From: Kitasatospora indigofera
GTDB lineage: Bacteria; Actinomycetota; Actinomycetes; Streptomycetales; Streptomycetaceae
Direction of reading: 5' to 3'
Length of the DNA stretch: 64,000 nt
NCBI RefSeq assembly: GCF_014655955.1
Contig: NZ_BNBO01000046.1
Span: 1 to 64,000, forward strand
Positions 8,457 through 16,683 of this stretch are shown here, in pieces. A program made the translations under genes and the position numbers. The notes under the pieces are model-generated. The model saw only the letters and a program-made list of their open reading frames with translations. It was not told where the DNA came from and made no database searches. Every line of letters begins with the position of its first letter. Positions within the stretch are counted from its first letter, which is position 1.

Positions 8457-9269
8457 GTGGCAGTGGCACGACGCCGACTCGACGCGGAGCTGGTCCGCCG
8501 CAAGCTGGCCCGGTCGCGCGAGCACGCGTCCGAGCTGATCGCGGCCGGGCGGGTGACCGTCGGCGGCACCACCGCGACCAAGCCGGCGACACAGGTCGAG
8601 ACCGCGGCGGCCGTGGTGGTCGCCAAGGACGAGAACGACCCGGACTACGTCTCGCGCGGCGGGCACAAGCTGGCGGGCGCCTTCGCGGCCTTCGTCCCGC
8701 AGGGCCTCGTGGTGGCCGGCCGCCGGGCGCTGGACGCCGGCGCGTCCACCGGCGGCTTCACCGACGTCCTGCTGCGGGCGGGCGCCGCGCACGTGCTGGC
8801 GGTGGACGTCGGCTACGGGCAGCTGGCCTGGTCGCTGCAGAGCGACGAGCGGGTCACCGTGATGGACCGCACCAACGTGCGCGAGCTGAACCTGGAGCAG
8901 ATCGGCGGCACGCCCGTCGACCTGGTCGTCGGGGACCTGTCCTTCATCTCGCTCGGACTGGTGCTGCCGGCCCTGGCGGCCTGCAGCGCCGCGGACGCCG
9001 ACCTGGTGCTGATGGTCAAGCCGCAGTTCGAGATCGGCAAGGAGCGGCTCGGCAGCGGCGGGGTGGTCCGCAGCCCGGAGCTGCGGGCCGAGATGGTCCG
9101 CCGGGTGGCCGCCCAGGCCTGGGCTCTCGGGCTCGGGGTGCGGGCGGTCACCGCCAGCCCCCTGCCCGGCCCGTCCGGGAACGTCGAGTACTTCCTGTGG
9201 CTGCGCCGGGACGCCGCGGAGCTGGACCCGGCCGAGGCGGACCGGGCCGTCGCGGAGGGCCCCGGATAG
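8457..9269 (+). CDS. tlyA: TlyA family rRNA 2'-O-methyltransferase
   Basis: This protein of 270 residues has an S4 RNA-binding domain at residues 1-60 (RLDAELVRRKLARSREHAS) and an FtsJ-type Rossmann methyltransferase domain. The SAM-binding segment is DAGASTGGFTDVLLRAGA (about residues 95-112) and the fold ends in LMVKPQFEIGKERLG. TlyA methylates the 2'-O of cytidines in 16S and 23S rRNA and is needed for capreomycin sensitivity in mycobacteria. Start GTG 8457 follows TAGGAG. It lies about 100 bp before NAD kinase, in the usual actinobacterial order tlyA, NAD kinase, recN; here MOSC, MocR and YczE genes separate the last two. Confidence 0.93.
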   Translation: MAVARRRLDAELVRRKLARSREHASELIAAGRVTVGGTTATKPATQVETAAAVVVAKDENDPDYVSRGGHKLAGAFAAFVPQGLVVAGRRALDAGASTGGFTDVLLRAGAAHVLAVDVGYGQLAWSLQSDERVTVMDRTNVRELNLEQIGGTPVDLVVGDLSFISLGLVLPALAACSAADADLVLMVKPQFEIGKERLGSGGVVRSPELRAEMVRRVAAQAWALGLGVRAVTASPLPGPSGNVEYFLWLRRDAAELDPAEADRAVAEGPG

Positions 9270-9374
9270 GGTGCTCTGCGGACGTCCGGCCGCCATGCCG
9301 AGTGGCGGCCGCACCGGGCCGAGGGCGACCCGAGCCCCCGACAGGCGACCCGGCAGGCGTAGGGAGAGGGCAGC

Positions 9375-10277
9375 ATGACTGAGGAACGTACGGTCTTCCT
9401 GATCGCGCACACCGGTCGCGAGACCGCGCTGCGCAGCGTCGAAGGACTGGTGCACGGCCTGCTGAAGGCGGGGATCCGGATCAGGCTGCTGGCCGCCGAG
9501 GCGGTCGACCTGGACCTCCCGGACGGTGTCGAGCGGGTCGCCGGGGGCGAGGGCGCGGCGGACGGCTGCGAGCTGATCCTGGTGGCCGGCGGGGACGGCA
9601 CGCTGTTGCGCGGCGCCGAGCTGGCCCGCGAGCACGGGCTCCCGATGCTGGGCATCAACCTCGGCCGGGTCGGCTTCCTCGCGGAGGCCGAGCGCGACGA
9701 TCTCGCGGTGGTCGTGGAGCGGGTGGTCGACGCCGACTACGAGGTCGAGGAGCGGATGACCCTCGACGTGCTGGTGCGCACCAACGGTGACGTGATCCAC
9801 CAGGACTGGGCGCTGAACGAGGCGTCCATCGAGAAGGCCTCGCGGGAGCGGATGCTGGAGGTGGTGACCGAGGTGGACGGCCGGCCGGTCTCCAACTTCG
9901 GGTGCGACGGGGTGGTCTGCGCGACGCCGACCGGCTCGACGGCGTACGCCTTCTCGGGCGGCGGCCCGGTGGTGTGGCCGGAGGTGGAGGCGCTGCTGAT
10001 GGTGCCGATCAGCGCGCACGCGCTGTTCGCCCGGCCGCTGGTGACCTCGCCGCACTCGGTGCTGGCGGTCGAGGTGCAGCCGAAGACCCCGCACGGGGTG
10101 CTCTGGTGCGACGGCCGCCGTTCGGTCGAACTGCCCGCCGGCGCGCGGGTGGAGGTCCGTCGCGGGCAGACGCCGGTCCGCCTGGCGCGGCTGCACCGGG
10201 CGCCGTTCACCGACCGGCTGGTGGCCAAGTTCGCCCTCCCGGTGACCGGGTGGCGCGGGCGCGGCGGAGCCTGCTGA
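9375..10277 (+). CDS. ppnK: NAD kinase
   Basis: This enzyme of 300 residues phosphorylates NAD to NADP. The GGDG motif is in VAGGDGTLLRGAELA (about residues 72-86), the NE motif in ALNEASIEK, and the glycine-rich part in DGVVCATPTGSTAYAFSGGG. Start ATG 9375 lies behind GGGAGAGG. The length is typical of bacterial NAD kinases. Confidence 0.95.
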   Translation: MTEERTVFLIAHTGRETALRSVEGLVHGLLKAGIRIRLLAAEAVDLDLPDGVERVAGGEGAADGCELILVAGGDGTLLRGAELAREHGLPMLGINLGRVGFLAEAERDDLAVVVERVVDADYEVEERMTLDVLVRTNGDVIHQDWALNEASIEKASRERMLEVVTEVDGRPVSNFGCDGVVCATPTGSTAYAFSGGGPVVWPEVEALLMVPISAHALFARPLVTSPHSVLAVEVQPKTPHGVLWCDGRRSVELPAGARVEVRRGQTPVRLARLHRAPFTDRLVAKFALPVTGWRGRGGAC

Positions 10278-10378
10278 GGCTCCGAGGACCTTCCAGTACG
10301 GACGGCAGGCATGGCCGGGGACCGCTGCACGGGCCCCGCCGGAGGCGCCCGGGCGGGCGCGGTGAAGGGGGAGTGGCG

Positions 10379-10921
10379 ATGAACGGCACGATAGCGGCGG
10401 TCAGCCGCAGCGCGGGGCACGACTTCAGCAAGCCGAACCTGCCGAGCGTACGGCTGCTCGCGGGGCTCGGCGTGGAGGGCGACGCCCACCTGGGGGTGAC
10501 CGTCCAGCACCGCTCGCGGGTCGCGCAGGACCCGACGCAGCCGAACCTCCGTCAGGTGCACCTGATCCACGCCGAGTTGCACGACGAACTGCGGCTGGCG
10601 GGCCACCCGGTGGCGGCCGGCGAACTGGGGGAGAACATCACCACCCGCGGGCTCGACCTGCTGGGCCTGCCCCGGGGCGCCCGGCTGCACCTGGGCGAGG
10701 AGGCCGTGGTCGAGGTGACCGGGCTGCGCAACCCCTGCCTGCAGATCGAGGCCTTCCAGGAGGGCCTGCTGAAGCGGGTGGCCGGCCGGGACGAGGCGGG
10801 CAACGTGGTCCGCAGGGCGGGGATCATGGGCGTCGTGCTCGCGGGCGGTGAGGTCCGTCCCGGCGACACCGTCCGGGTCGAGCTCCCGGACGGGCCGCCG
10901 CTGCCGCTCGAACGGGTCTGA
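10379..10921 (+). CDS. MOSC domain protein
   Basis: This protein of 180 residues has the MOSC fold found in the C-terminus of molybdenum cofactor sulfurases. The conserved Cys is in GLRNPCLQIEAFQEG, and the typical LTTRGLDLL-like strand is present as ITTRGLDLLGLPRGARL. Such single-domain proteins are thought to carry sulfur or cofactor; the substrate is unknown. Start ATG 10379 follows AGGGGGAG. It ends at a shared terminator facing the MocR gene. Confidence 0.88.
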   Translation: MNGTIAAVSRSAGHDFSKPNLPSVRLLAGLGVEGDAHLGVTVQHRSRVAQDPTQPNLRQVHLIHAELHDELRLAGHPVAAGELGENITTRGLDLLGLPRGARLHLGEEAVVEVTGLRNPCLQIEAFQEGLLKRVAGRDEAGNVVRRAGIMGVVLAGGEVRPGDTVRVELPDGPPLPLERV

Positions 10922-10930
10922 GGCCCCGGG

Positions 10931-10964
10931 GCCCTCCCGCTCCCGCCGGCGGGAGCGGGAGGGC
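10931..10964. terminator. Bidirectional terminator between MOSC and MocR genes
   Basis: GCCCTCCCGCTCCCGCC pairs with GGCGGGAGCGGGAGGGC, a perfect 17-bp palindrome. It lies between the stop codons of two convergent genes, so it can end both transcripts. Confidence 0.85.
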
Positions 10965-10965
10965 C

Positions 10966-12474
10966 TCAGACGGCCAGTGGCTGGCGCCCGTCGGCGGCCG
11001 ACCAGCGGTCGCCCGCCTCGGCCAGTGCGGCCACGGCGGCCAGCCGCTCCACCGCGTCCGGGACGGCCGCCGCGGGCACCGTGAGCGGGATCCGCAGGAA
11101 GTTCTCGAAGGCACCGTCGGCGCCGAACCTCGTCCCGGCCGCGATCCGCACACTGCCGCGCTCCCCGGCGCGGGCGAGCGCGGCGCCCGAGACCCCGTCG
11201 GTGGCCAGCCAGAGGCTGAGCCCGCCGGACGGCTCGGCGAACCGCCAGTGCGGCAGCCGCTCGCGCAGCCCGGCCGTCAGGGCCGCGGCGGTGGCGCGCA
11301 GCTGCCGCAACTGGTGCGCGCGGACGTCCGCCAGCTGCTCGCCGAGCATCACGGCGGCGATCAGCTGGTCCAGCACGGGGGTGCCCAGGTCGGTGTAGAC
11401 CCGGTCGGTGGCCAGCTGGCGCACCAGCGCGGGCGCCGCCCGGACCCAGCCGATCCGCAGGCCGCCCCAGAGCAGCTTGCTGGCCGAGCCGACGGTGACC
11501 ACCTGGGCGGCGCGGTCCAGCGCGGCCGTGGGCCGCGGCAGCAGGCTCTCGTCCTCGATCCCCCAGCCGAGTTCCGCGGTGGTCTCGTCGGCCAGCACCA
11601 CCGTCCCGGCGGCCCGGGCCGCCGCCAGCAGCTCCCGGCGCTGCTCCTCGTCGATCAGTGCCCCGGTCGGGTTGTGGAAGTCGGGGATCACGTACGCGGC
11701 CTTCGGGGCCGCGCCGCGCAGCACCCGGCGCCACTCGGGGAGGTCCCAGAGCGGCAGCCGGTCGGGGCCGCCGGGCCAGGCGTGCGGCACCGGCACCAGG
11801 CGGGAGCCGTTCAGCCGCAGCGCCTGCAAGGTGTGCGCGTAGCTCGGCGACTCGACCGCGACCCGGTCGCCGCGCCCGAGCAGGGTCCGTTGCAACAGGT
11901 GCAGGGCGCTCATCGCGCCGGTGGTGATCAGGATCTGGTCGGGGGTGGTGGGCAGGCCGCGGGCGGTGAACCGGCGGGCCACCGCCTCCTGGAGGACCGG
12001 CAGGCCGGTGGGGTAGCAGCCGTGCCCGGCCGCGTAGGCGGGCAGCTGCTCCACGGCCCGGGCGGCGGCCTCGCCGAGGAAGGGCTGCGGGGCGGGCAGC
12101 GCGGCGACCCCGAGGTCCAGCACCCGGCCCTGCTCGTCCGGCGGGACGGGGTGCATGGCGTCGCTGGGCGGCGGGGCGCCCTCGGGCAGCGCCGTCCAGC
12201 TGCCGGCGCCGCGCCGGCTGTGCAGGTAGCCCTCGCCGCGCAGGGTCTCGTAGGCGGTGGCGACGGTGGTGCGGCTCACCGCCAGCGCGAGGGCCAGTTC
12301 CCGCTCGGCGGGCAGCCGCGCGCCGACCGGCAGCCGGCCGGCCGAGACCAGCGTGCGGACCTGGTCGGCCAGCGTGCGGTAGGCGGGGCGGTGCCCGGCG
12401 GGCTCGGGCAGCCGGGTGCTCCCCAGCAGCCGGGCCAGCGCGGCGGGGGTGACGGTGCTGTGCCATTCGGCCAC
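10966..12474 (-). CDS. MocR family PLP-dependent transcriptional regulator (YczR-like)
   Basis: This protein of 502 residues has an N-terminal GntR winged helix (LPAERELALALAVSRTTVAT, about residues 55-75) joined to a class I aminotransferase-like domain. The PLP-binding lysine is in VGSASKLLWGGLRIGW. MocR regulators use the aminotransferase fold as a sensor. The divergent gene codes for a YczE-type membrane protein, the partner known for YczR-type MocR proteins, so this regulator probably controls that gene and itself. Start GTG 12474 gives a good fit but has almost no leader. Confidence 0.92.
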   Translation of the reverse strand: MAEWHSTVTPAALARLLGSTRLPEPAGHRPAYRTLADQVRTLVSAGRLPVGARLPAERELALALAVSRTTVATAYETLRGEGYLHSRRGAGSWTALPEGAPPPSDAMHPVPPDEQGRVLDLGVAALPAPQPFLGEAAARAVEQLPAYAAGHGCYPTGLPVLQEAVARRFTARGLPTTPDQILITTGAMSALHLLQRTLLGRGDRVAVESPSYAHTLQALRLNGSRLVPVPHAWPGGPDRLPLWDLPEWRRVLRGAAPKAAYVIPDFHNPTGALIDEEQRRELLAAARAAGTVVLADETTAELGWGIEDESLLPRPTAALDRAAQVVTVGSASKLLWGGLRIGWVRAAPALVRQLATDRVYTDLGTPVLDQLIAAVMLGEQLADVRAHQLRQLRATAAALTAGLRERLPHWRFAEPSGGLSLWLATDGVSGAALARAGERGSVRIAAGTRFGADGAFENFLRIPLTVPAAAVPDAVERLAAVAALAEAGDRWSAADGRQPLAV

Positions 12475-12641
12475 GGGAATCAGTCCACTTGCTCGTCATT
12501 GGCCCTGGGAACGGCCCAGGTGGCCTGGTCATCATGGCACTGCGGCCATCGGGCCCGCCAGTGGACCGGGCGAACCGGTCCGACGCACCCGCAGCCCCCG
12601 CAATCCCGTACTGCCCCCCGCAGCACCGCAAGGAGACACCG
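12475..12641. promoter_or_regulatory. Shared mocR/yczE regulatory region with candidate operator half-sites
   Basis: This intergenic region separates two divergent genes. AAGTGGACTG lies on the minus strand at 12490-12481 and CAGTGGACCG on the plus strand at 12559-12568, a facing pair with AGTGGAC in common. The form is close to the AAAGTGGWCTA-type site I recall for actinobacterial PdxR, another MocR protein. No good -10 hexamer was found on either strand. Binding is inference. Confidence 0.45.
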
Positions 12642-13388
12642 ATGGCCGTCGTCGCCGCACCCGAACGAGCCCCCGTGACCCTGGCCGGCCGCGCCCTCGG
12701 CCGCCGCGTCCCGCAACTGCTGGCCGGACTGCTGCTCTACGGCTCCAGCATGGGCCTGATGATGCGCGCCACCCTCGGCGTCAACCCGTGGGACGTCCTG
12801 CACCAGGGCCTGCAGCGCCACCTGGGGCTCTCGATGGGCGCCTGGGTGACCATCACCGGCGCCGCTGTCCTGCTGCTCTGGATCCCGCTGCGCCAGCGGC
12901 CCGGCGTCGGGACCGTCGGCAACGTGCTGCTGCTCGGCCTGGCCATGGACGTCACCCTGCGGACGGTCGGCGCCCCCGGCCCGCTGCCCGCCCGGATCGC
13001 GCTGCTCGCCCTCGGCATCCTCCTCAACGGCCTGGCCACCGGCCTCTACATCGGCGCCCGGCTCGGCCCGGGGCCGCGGGACGGCCTGATGACCGGCCTG
13101 CACCGGCGCACCGGCCGCTCCCTGCGGCTGATCCGGACCGGCATCGAACTGACCGTGCTGCTCGTCGGCGTCCTGCTCGGCGGCACCGCCGGGATCGGCA
13201 CCGTCGCGTACGCGCTGGCCATCGGCCCGCTGGCGCAGTTCTTCCTGCGCCACTGCGCCGTGACGCCGGCCGTGCCCGAACCGGCCGCCCCGGCACTGCC
13301 CGAGCGGCCCGCCGGACCGCCCTCCCGGACCGGTGCCCCGGCCGGCCCGGCGGCCGCCGCCGAGGTCACCGCGGTGCCCCGGAACTGA
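12642..13388 (+). CDS. YczE-like integral membrane protein
   Basis: A protein of 248 residues with about five hydrophobic segments, including VPQLLAGLLLYGSSMGLMMR, then WVTITGAAVLLLWIPL, then VGNVLLLGLAMDVTL, then ALLALGILLNGLATGLYIGA. It has the family pattern LGVNPWDVLHQGL near residue 50 and GPGPRDGLMTGL near residue 145. The family is of unknown function; permease activity has been proposed. The C-terminal 40 residues are Pro/Ala-rich and cytosolic. Start ATG 12642 follows AAGGAG. It is divergent from the MocR regulator. Confidence 0.88.
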   Translation: MAVVAAPERAPVTLAGRALGRRVPQLLAGLLLYGSSMGLMMRATLGVNPWDVLHQGLQRHLGLSMGAWVTITGAAVLLLWIPLRQRPGVGTVGNVLLLGLAMDVTLRTVGAPGPLPARIALLALGILLNGLATGLYIGARLGPGPRDGLMTGLHRRTGRSLRLIRTGIELTVLLVGVLLGGTAGIGTVAYALAIGPLAQFFLRHCAVTPAVPEPAAPALPERPAGPPSRTGAPAGPAAAAEVTAVPRN

Positions 13389-13454
13389 TGAACTTGGGGC
13401 CGCGGAGCCGTCGCTCGTCGCGCGGCGGGGGTGGAACCTCGTAAGGTCGTCTCC

Positions 13455-15200
13455 GTGTTGGACGAGATGCGGATACGAGATCTTGGTGTCATCGACGACG
13501 CCGTGGTCGAGCTGGCACCGGGGTTCACCGCCGTGACCGGCGAGACCGGCGCCGGCAAGACCATGGTGGTGACCAGCCTCGGCCTGCTGCTCGGCGGCCG
13601 GGCCGACCCGGGCCTGGTGCGCGGCGGCGCGGGCCGGGCCGTGGTCGAGGGCAGGATCGAGCTGCCCGCCGGCTCCCCGGCGGCCGCCCGTGCGCTGGAG
13701 GCCGGCGCCGAACTCGACGACGGCGCGCTGCTGATCAGCCGTACCGTCTCGGCCGAGGGCCGCTCCCGGGCGTTCGTCGGCGGCCGGGCCGTGCCGGTCG
13801 GGCTGCTCGCCGAACTCGGCGAGGACCTGATCGCCGTGCACGGCCAGACCGACCAGCAGCGGCTGCTGCGCCCCTCGCGCCAGCGCGGCGCGCTGGACCG
13901 CTACGCGGGCGAGAGCCTGACCGGGCCGCTGGAGCGCTACCGGGAGGTCTACCGCGACCTGCGGGAGGTCTCCGCGACCCTGGAGGAGCTGACCACCCGG
14001 GCCCGCGAGCGCGCCCAGGAGGCCGACCTGCTCCGCTTCGGGCTGGACGAGGTCGGCGCGGCCGAACCGGTGGCCGGCGAGGACACCGAGCTGGCCGCCG
14101 AGGCCGAGCGCCTGGGCCACGCAGACGCGCTGTCCTCCGCCGCCACGCTGGCCCACGCCGCCCTGGCCGGCGACCCGGCCGAGCCCGACTCGCTGGACGC
14201 GGGCACCCTGCTCGCCCAGGCCCGCCGGGCGCTGGACGGCGTCCGGGCGCACGACGAGCGGCTCGCCCCGCTGGCGGACCGGCTCAACGAGGTCGGCTAC
14301 CTGCTGGCCGACGTCGCGGGCGACCTGGCCGGCTACGCGGACGACCTGGACGCCGACCCCGTCCGGCTGGCCGCGGTGGAGGAGCGCCGCTCGGTGCTCG
14401 CCCACCTGCTGCGCAAGTACGGCGGCCCGGAGAACACCCTGGCCGAGGTGCTGGCCTGGGCCGAGGCCGGCGCCGCCCGGCTCGCCGAGCTGGACGGCGA
14501 CGACGAGCGGATCGACGAGCTCGCCGCCCGCGAGGGCGAACTGCGCACCGAGCTGGCCCGGCTCGCCGCCGAGGTGTCGGCCGCCCGTGAGGCGGCCGCC
14601 GGCCGCTTCGCCGAGGCCGTCTCGGCCGAGCTCGCCGAGCTGGCCATGCCGCACGCCCGGGTGACCTTCCGGATCAGCCGGACGGACGACCCGGCCGGGC
14701 TGGAGATCGACGGACGCACCGTCGCCTACGGCTCGCACGGCGTGGACGAGGTCGAGGTGCTGCTCGCCCCGCACCCGGGCGCCTCGCCGCGCCCGATCGC
14801 GAAGGGCGCCTCGGGGGGTGAGCTGTCCCGGGTGATGCTCGCCGTCGAGGTGGTGTTCGCCGGCGCGGACCCGGTGCCGACGTACCTCTTCGACGAGGTC
14901 GACGCCGGCGTCGGCGGCAAGGCGGCGGTGGAGATCGGCCGCCGGCTGGCCAAGCTGGCGCAGAGCGCGCAGGTCGTGGTGGTCACCCACCTGCCCCAGG
15001 TCGCGGCCTTCGCCGACCGGCACCTGGTGGTGGAGAAGACCAACGACGGCACCGTGACCCGCAGCGGCGTCAAGGTGCTGAGCGACGAGGAGCGGGTCCG
15101 GGAGCTGTCCCGGATGCTGGCCGGCCTGGAGGACTCCGAGCTGGGCCGCGCCCACGCCGAGGAGCTGCTGGCCGCCGCCCGCGCCCCGCGCGGCCGCTGA
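13455..15200 (+). CDS. recN: DNA repair protein RecN
   Basis: RecN is an SMC-like ATPase that acts at DNA double-strand breaks. The product of 581 residues has Walker A GETGAGKT near residue 35, a long coiled-coil region, the ABC signature GASGGELSRVMLA near residue 455, and Walker B YLFDEVDAGVGGKAA. Start GTG 13455 was chosen because GTAAGG precedes it by 8 bp and MLDEMRIRDLGVIDDA fits the family; ATG 13467 is the alternative. It ends at a perfect hairpin. Confidence 0.95.
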   Translation: MLDEMRIRDLGVIDDAVVELAPGFTAVTGETGAGKTMVVTSLGLLLGGRADPGLVRGGAGRAVVEGRIELPAGSPAAARALEAGAELDDGALLISRTVSAEGRSRAFVGGRAVPVGLLAELGEDLIAVHGQTDQQRLLRPSRQRGALDRYAGESLTGPLERYREVYRDLREVSATLEELTTRARERAQEADLLRFGLDEVGAAEPVAGEDTELAAEAERLGHADALSSAATLAHAALAGDPAEPDSLDAGTLLAQARRALDGVRAHDERLAPLADRLNEVGYLLADVAGDLAGYADDLDADPVRLAAVEERRSVLAHLLRKYGGPENTLAEVLAWAEAGAARLAELDGDDERIDELAAREGELRTELARLAAEVSAAREAAAGRFAEAVSAELAELAMPHARVTFRISRTDDPAGLEIDGRTVAYGSHGVDEVEVLLAPHPGASPRPIAKGASGGELSRVMLAVEVVFAGADPVPTYLFDEVDAGVGGKAAVEIGRRLAKLAQSAQVVVVTHLPQVAAFADRHLVVEKTNDGTVTRSGVKVLSDEERVRELSRMLAGLEDSELGRAHAEELLAAARAPRGR

Positions 15201-15212
15201 CCCGCCCGCGGC

Positions 15213-15249
15213 CGTCGTGGCCGCCGCCGTCCGGGCGGCGGCCACGACG
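15213..15249 (+). terminator. Terminator after recN
   Basis: CGTCGTGGCCGCCGCC pairs perfectly with GGCGGCGGCCACGACG around a five-base loop, 12 bp after the recN stop codon. Confidence 0.85.
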
Positions 15250-15459
15250 CGCCCCATCGAGGTGCCGACTGTCCAAGAGGGCTGCCGACCTGGCATCGTG
15301 GCGCCTGGACACTGGCCCTCCAGTCCCGAGCGCCGCTCGCGGGCCCCACCGGCTCCCTGCCCACCACCACGGGCCAGGGGGCGCCTCCCGGCCACAACAC
15401 CGGGAGGAGCGGGACCCGGAAGCGGCGGTCAGTACCTGATCGAGTCGGAGCGAGACGAC

Positions 15460-16626
15460 GTGGACACATCCGCTGCCCGGACCTCGGCGGCCGCCCCCGA
15501 ACCGGGGCAGCTGCACGTGGTACTCGTCCTGTCCGCCGGTACCGGTGGCATCGGCGCGCACGTGCGCTCCCTGGCACAGGGCCTGGTCGCGCACGGAGTG
15601 ACCGTGACCGTCTGCGCGCCCGCCGGGGCGGACGCGCTGTTCGGCTTCTCCCGGACCGGCGCCCGGTTCCACCTGGTCGACATCACGCCCACGGCCGGCG
15701 CCCGCAGCGACGCCGCCGCGATCGGCGAACTGCGCCGCGCCTTCACCGGCGCCGACGTGGTGCATGCCCACGGCCTGCGGGCCGGGCTGCTCTCGGACCT
15801 GGCGCTGCGGACGGCGGGCCGGTTCCCGGGCCTGCGCCCGGAGACCCCGCTGGTGGTCACCTCGCACCAGGCGATGCTGGCCACCGGGATGGAGCGCCGG
15901 CTCCAGCGGCTGATGGAGCGCCGGGTGGCGCGGGCCGCCGACCTGGTGCTCGGCGCCTCCTCGGACCTGGTCGCCCGGGCCCGCGAGCTGGGTGCCACCG
16001 ACGCCCGGCTGGGCCCGGTCGCCGCCCCGCCGATGCCGCCGGGCTCGCTGGACCGGGCCGCCGCCCGGGCCGCCCTGCTCGGCGGCGGCCCGGACCGTCC
16101 GCTGGTGCTGGCGATCGGGCGCCTCGTCCCGCAGAAGGCCTTCGGGCAGCTGCTGGACGCCGCCCGGGAGCTGTCGGGGCTGGACCCCCGGCCGCTGGTG
16201 GTGATCGCGGGCGAGGGCGCGGAGGGCCCGGCGCTGCGCGACCGGGTGGCCGCCGAGCGCCTGCCGGTCGAGCTGCTCGGTTACCGCACGGACGTCCCGG
16301 ACCTGCTGGCGGCCGCCGACGTGGTGGTGGTCAGCAGCCGCTGGGAGGCCCGCTCGCTGGTGGTGCAGGAGGCGATGCGGGCCGGGGTCCCGGTGGTCTC
16401 CACCGCCGTCGGCGGGATCCCCGAGCTGGTCGGCGACGCCGCCGTGCTGGTCCCGGCGGGGGACGCCCCCGCGCTGGGCAGGGCCGTCCGCGAGCTGCTG
16501 GCCGACCCGGACCGCCGCGGCCTGCTGGCCGGGGCGGGTCGCCAGCAGGCCGGCACCTGGCCGGACGAGGCCGCCACGGTGGCCCAGGTGCTCAGCACCT
16601 ACGACGAACTGGTGCAGCGCGGCTGA
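15460..16626 (+). CDS. GT4-type glycosyltransferase
   Basis: A protein of 388 residues with the GT-B fold. The N-terminal glycine loop is GTGGIGAHVRSLAQGL (about residues 24-40), and the C-terminal donor site has IAGEGAEGPALRDRV and then the E-x7-E motif in EARSLVVQEAMRAGVPVV. It transfers a sugar from a nucleotide donor to an unknown acceptor, probably a lipid or polysaccharide at the membrane. Start GTG 15460 follows GGAG; the frame is open further upstream, but that part is not protein-like. It faces the GH15 gene. Confidence 0.88.
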   Translation: MDTSAARTSAAAPEPGQLHVVLVLSAGTGGIGAHVRSLAQGLVAHGVTVTVCAPAGADALFGFSRTGARFHLVDITPTAGARSDAAAIGELRRAFTGADVVHAHGLRAGLLSDLALRTAGRFPGLRPETPLVVTSHQAMLATGMERRLQRLMERRVARAADLVLGASSDLVARARELGATDARLGPVAAPPMPPGSLDRAAARAALLGGGPDRPLVLAIGRLVPQKAFGQLLDAARELSGLDPRPLVVIAGEGAEGPALRDRVAAERLPVELLGYRTDVPDLLAAADVVVVSSRWEARSLVVQEAMRAGVPVVSTAVGGIPELVGDAAVLVPAGDAPALGRAVRELLADPDRRGLLAGAGRQQAGTWPDEAATVAQVLSTYDELVQRG

Positions 16627-16670
16627 CCCGGGGCCCGGCCCGCGCCGCGGCGGGCGGCCGGGCCCCGGGT
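16626..16670. terminator. Hairpin between convergent GT4 and GH15 genes
   Basis: ACCCGGGGCCCGGCCCGC pairs with the run GGGCGGCCGGGCCCCGGGT in imperfect form. It is placed so that it could end transcription from both sides. Confidence 0.7.
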
Positions 16671-16683
16671 GGGGGCGCGGGGC

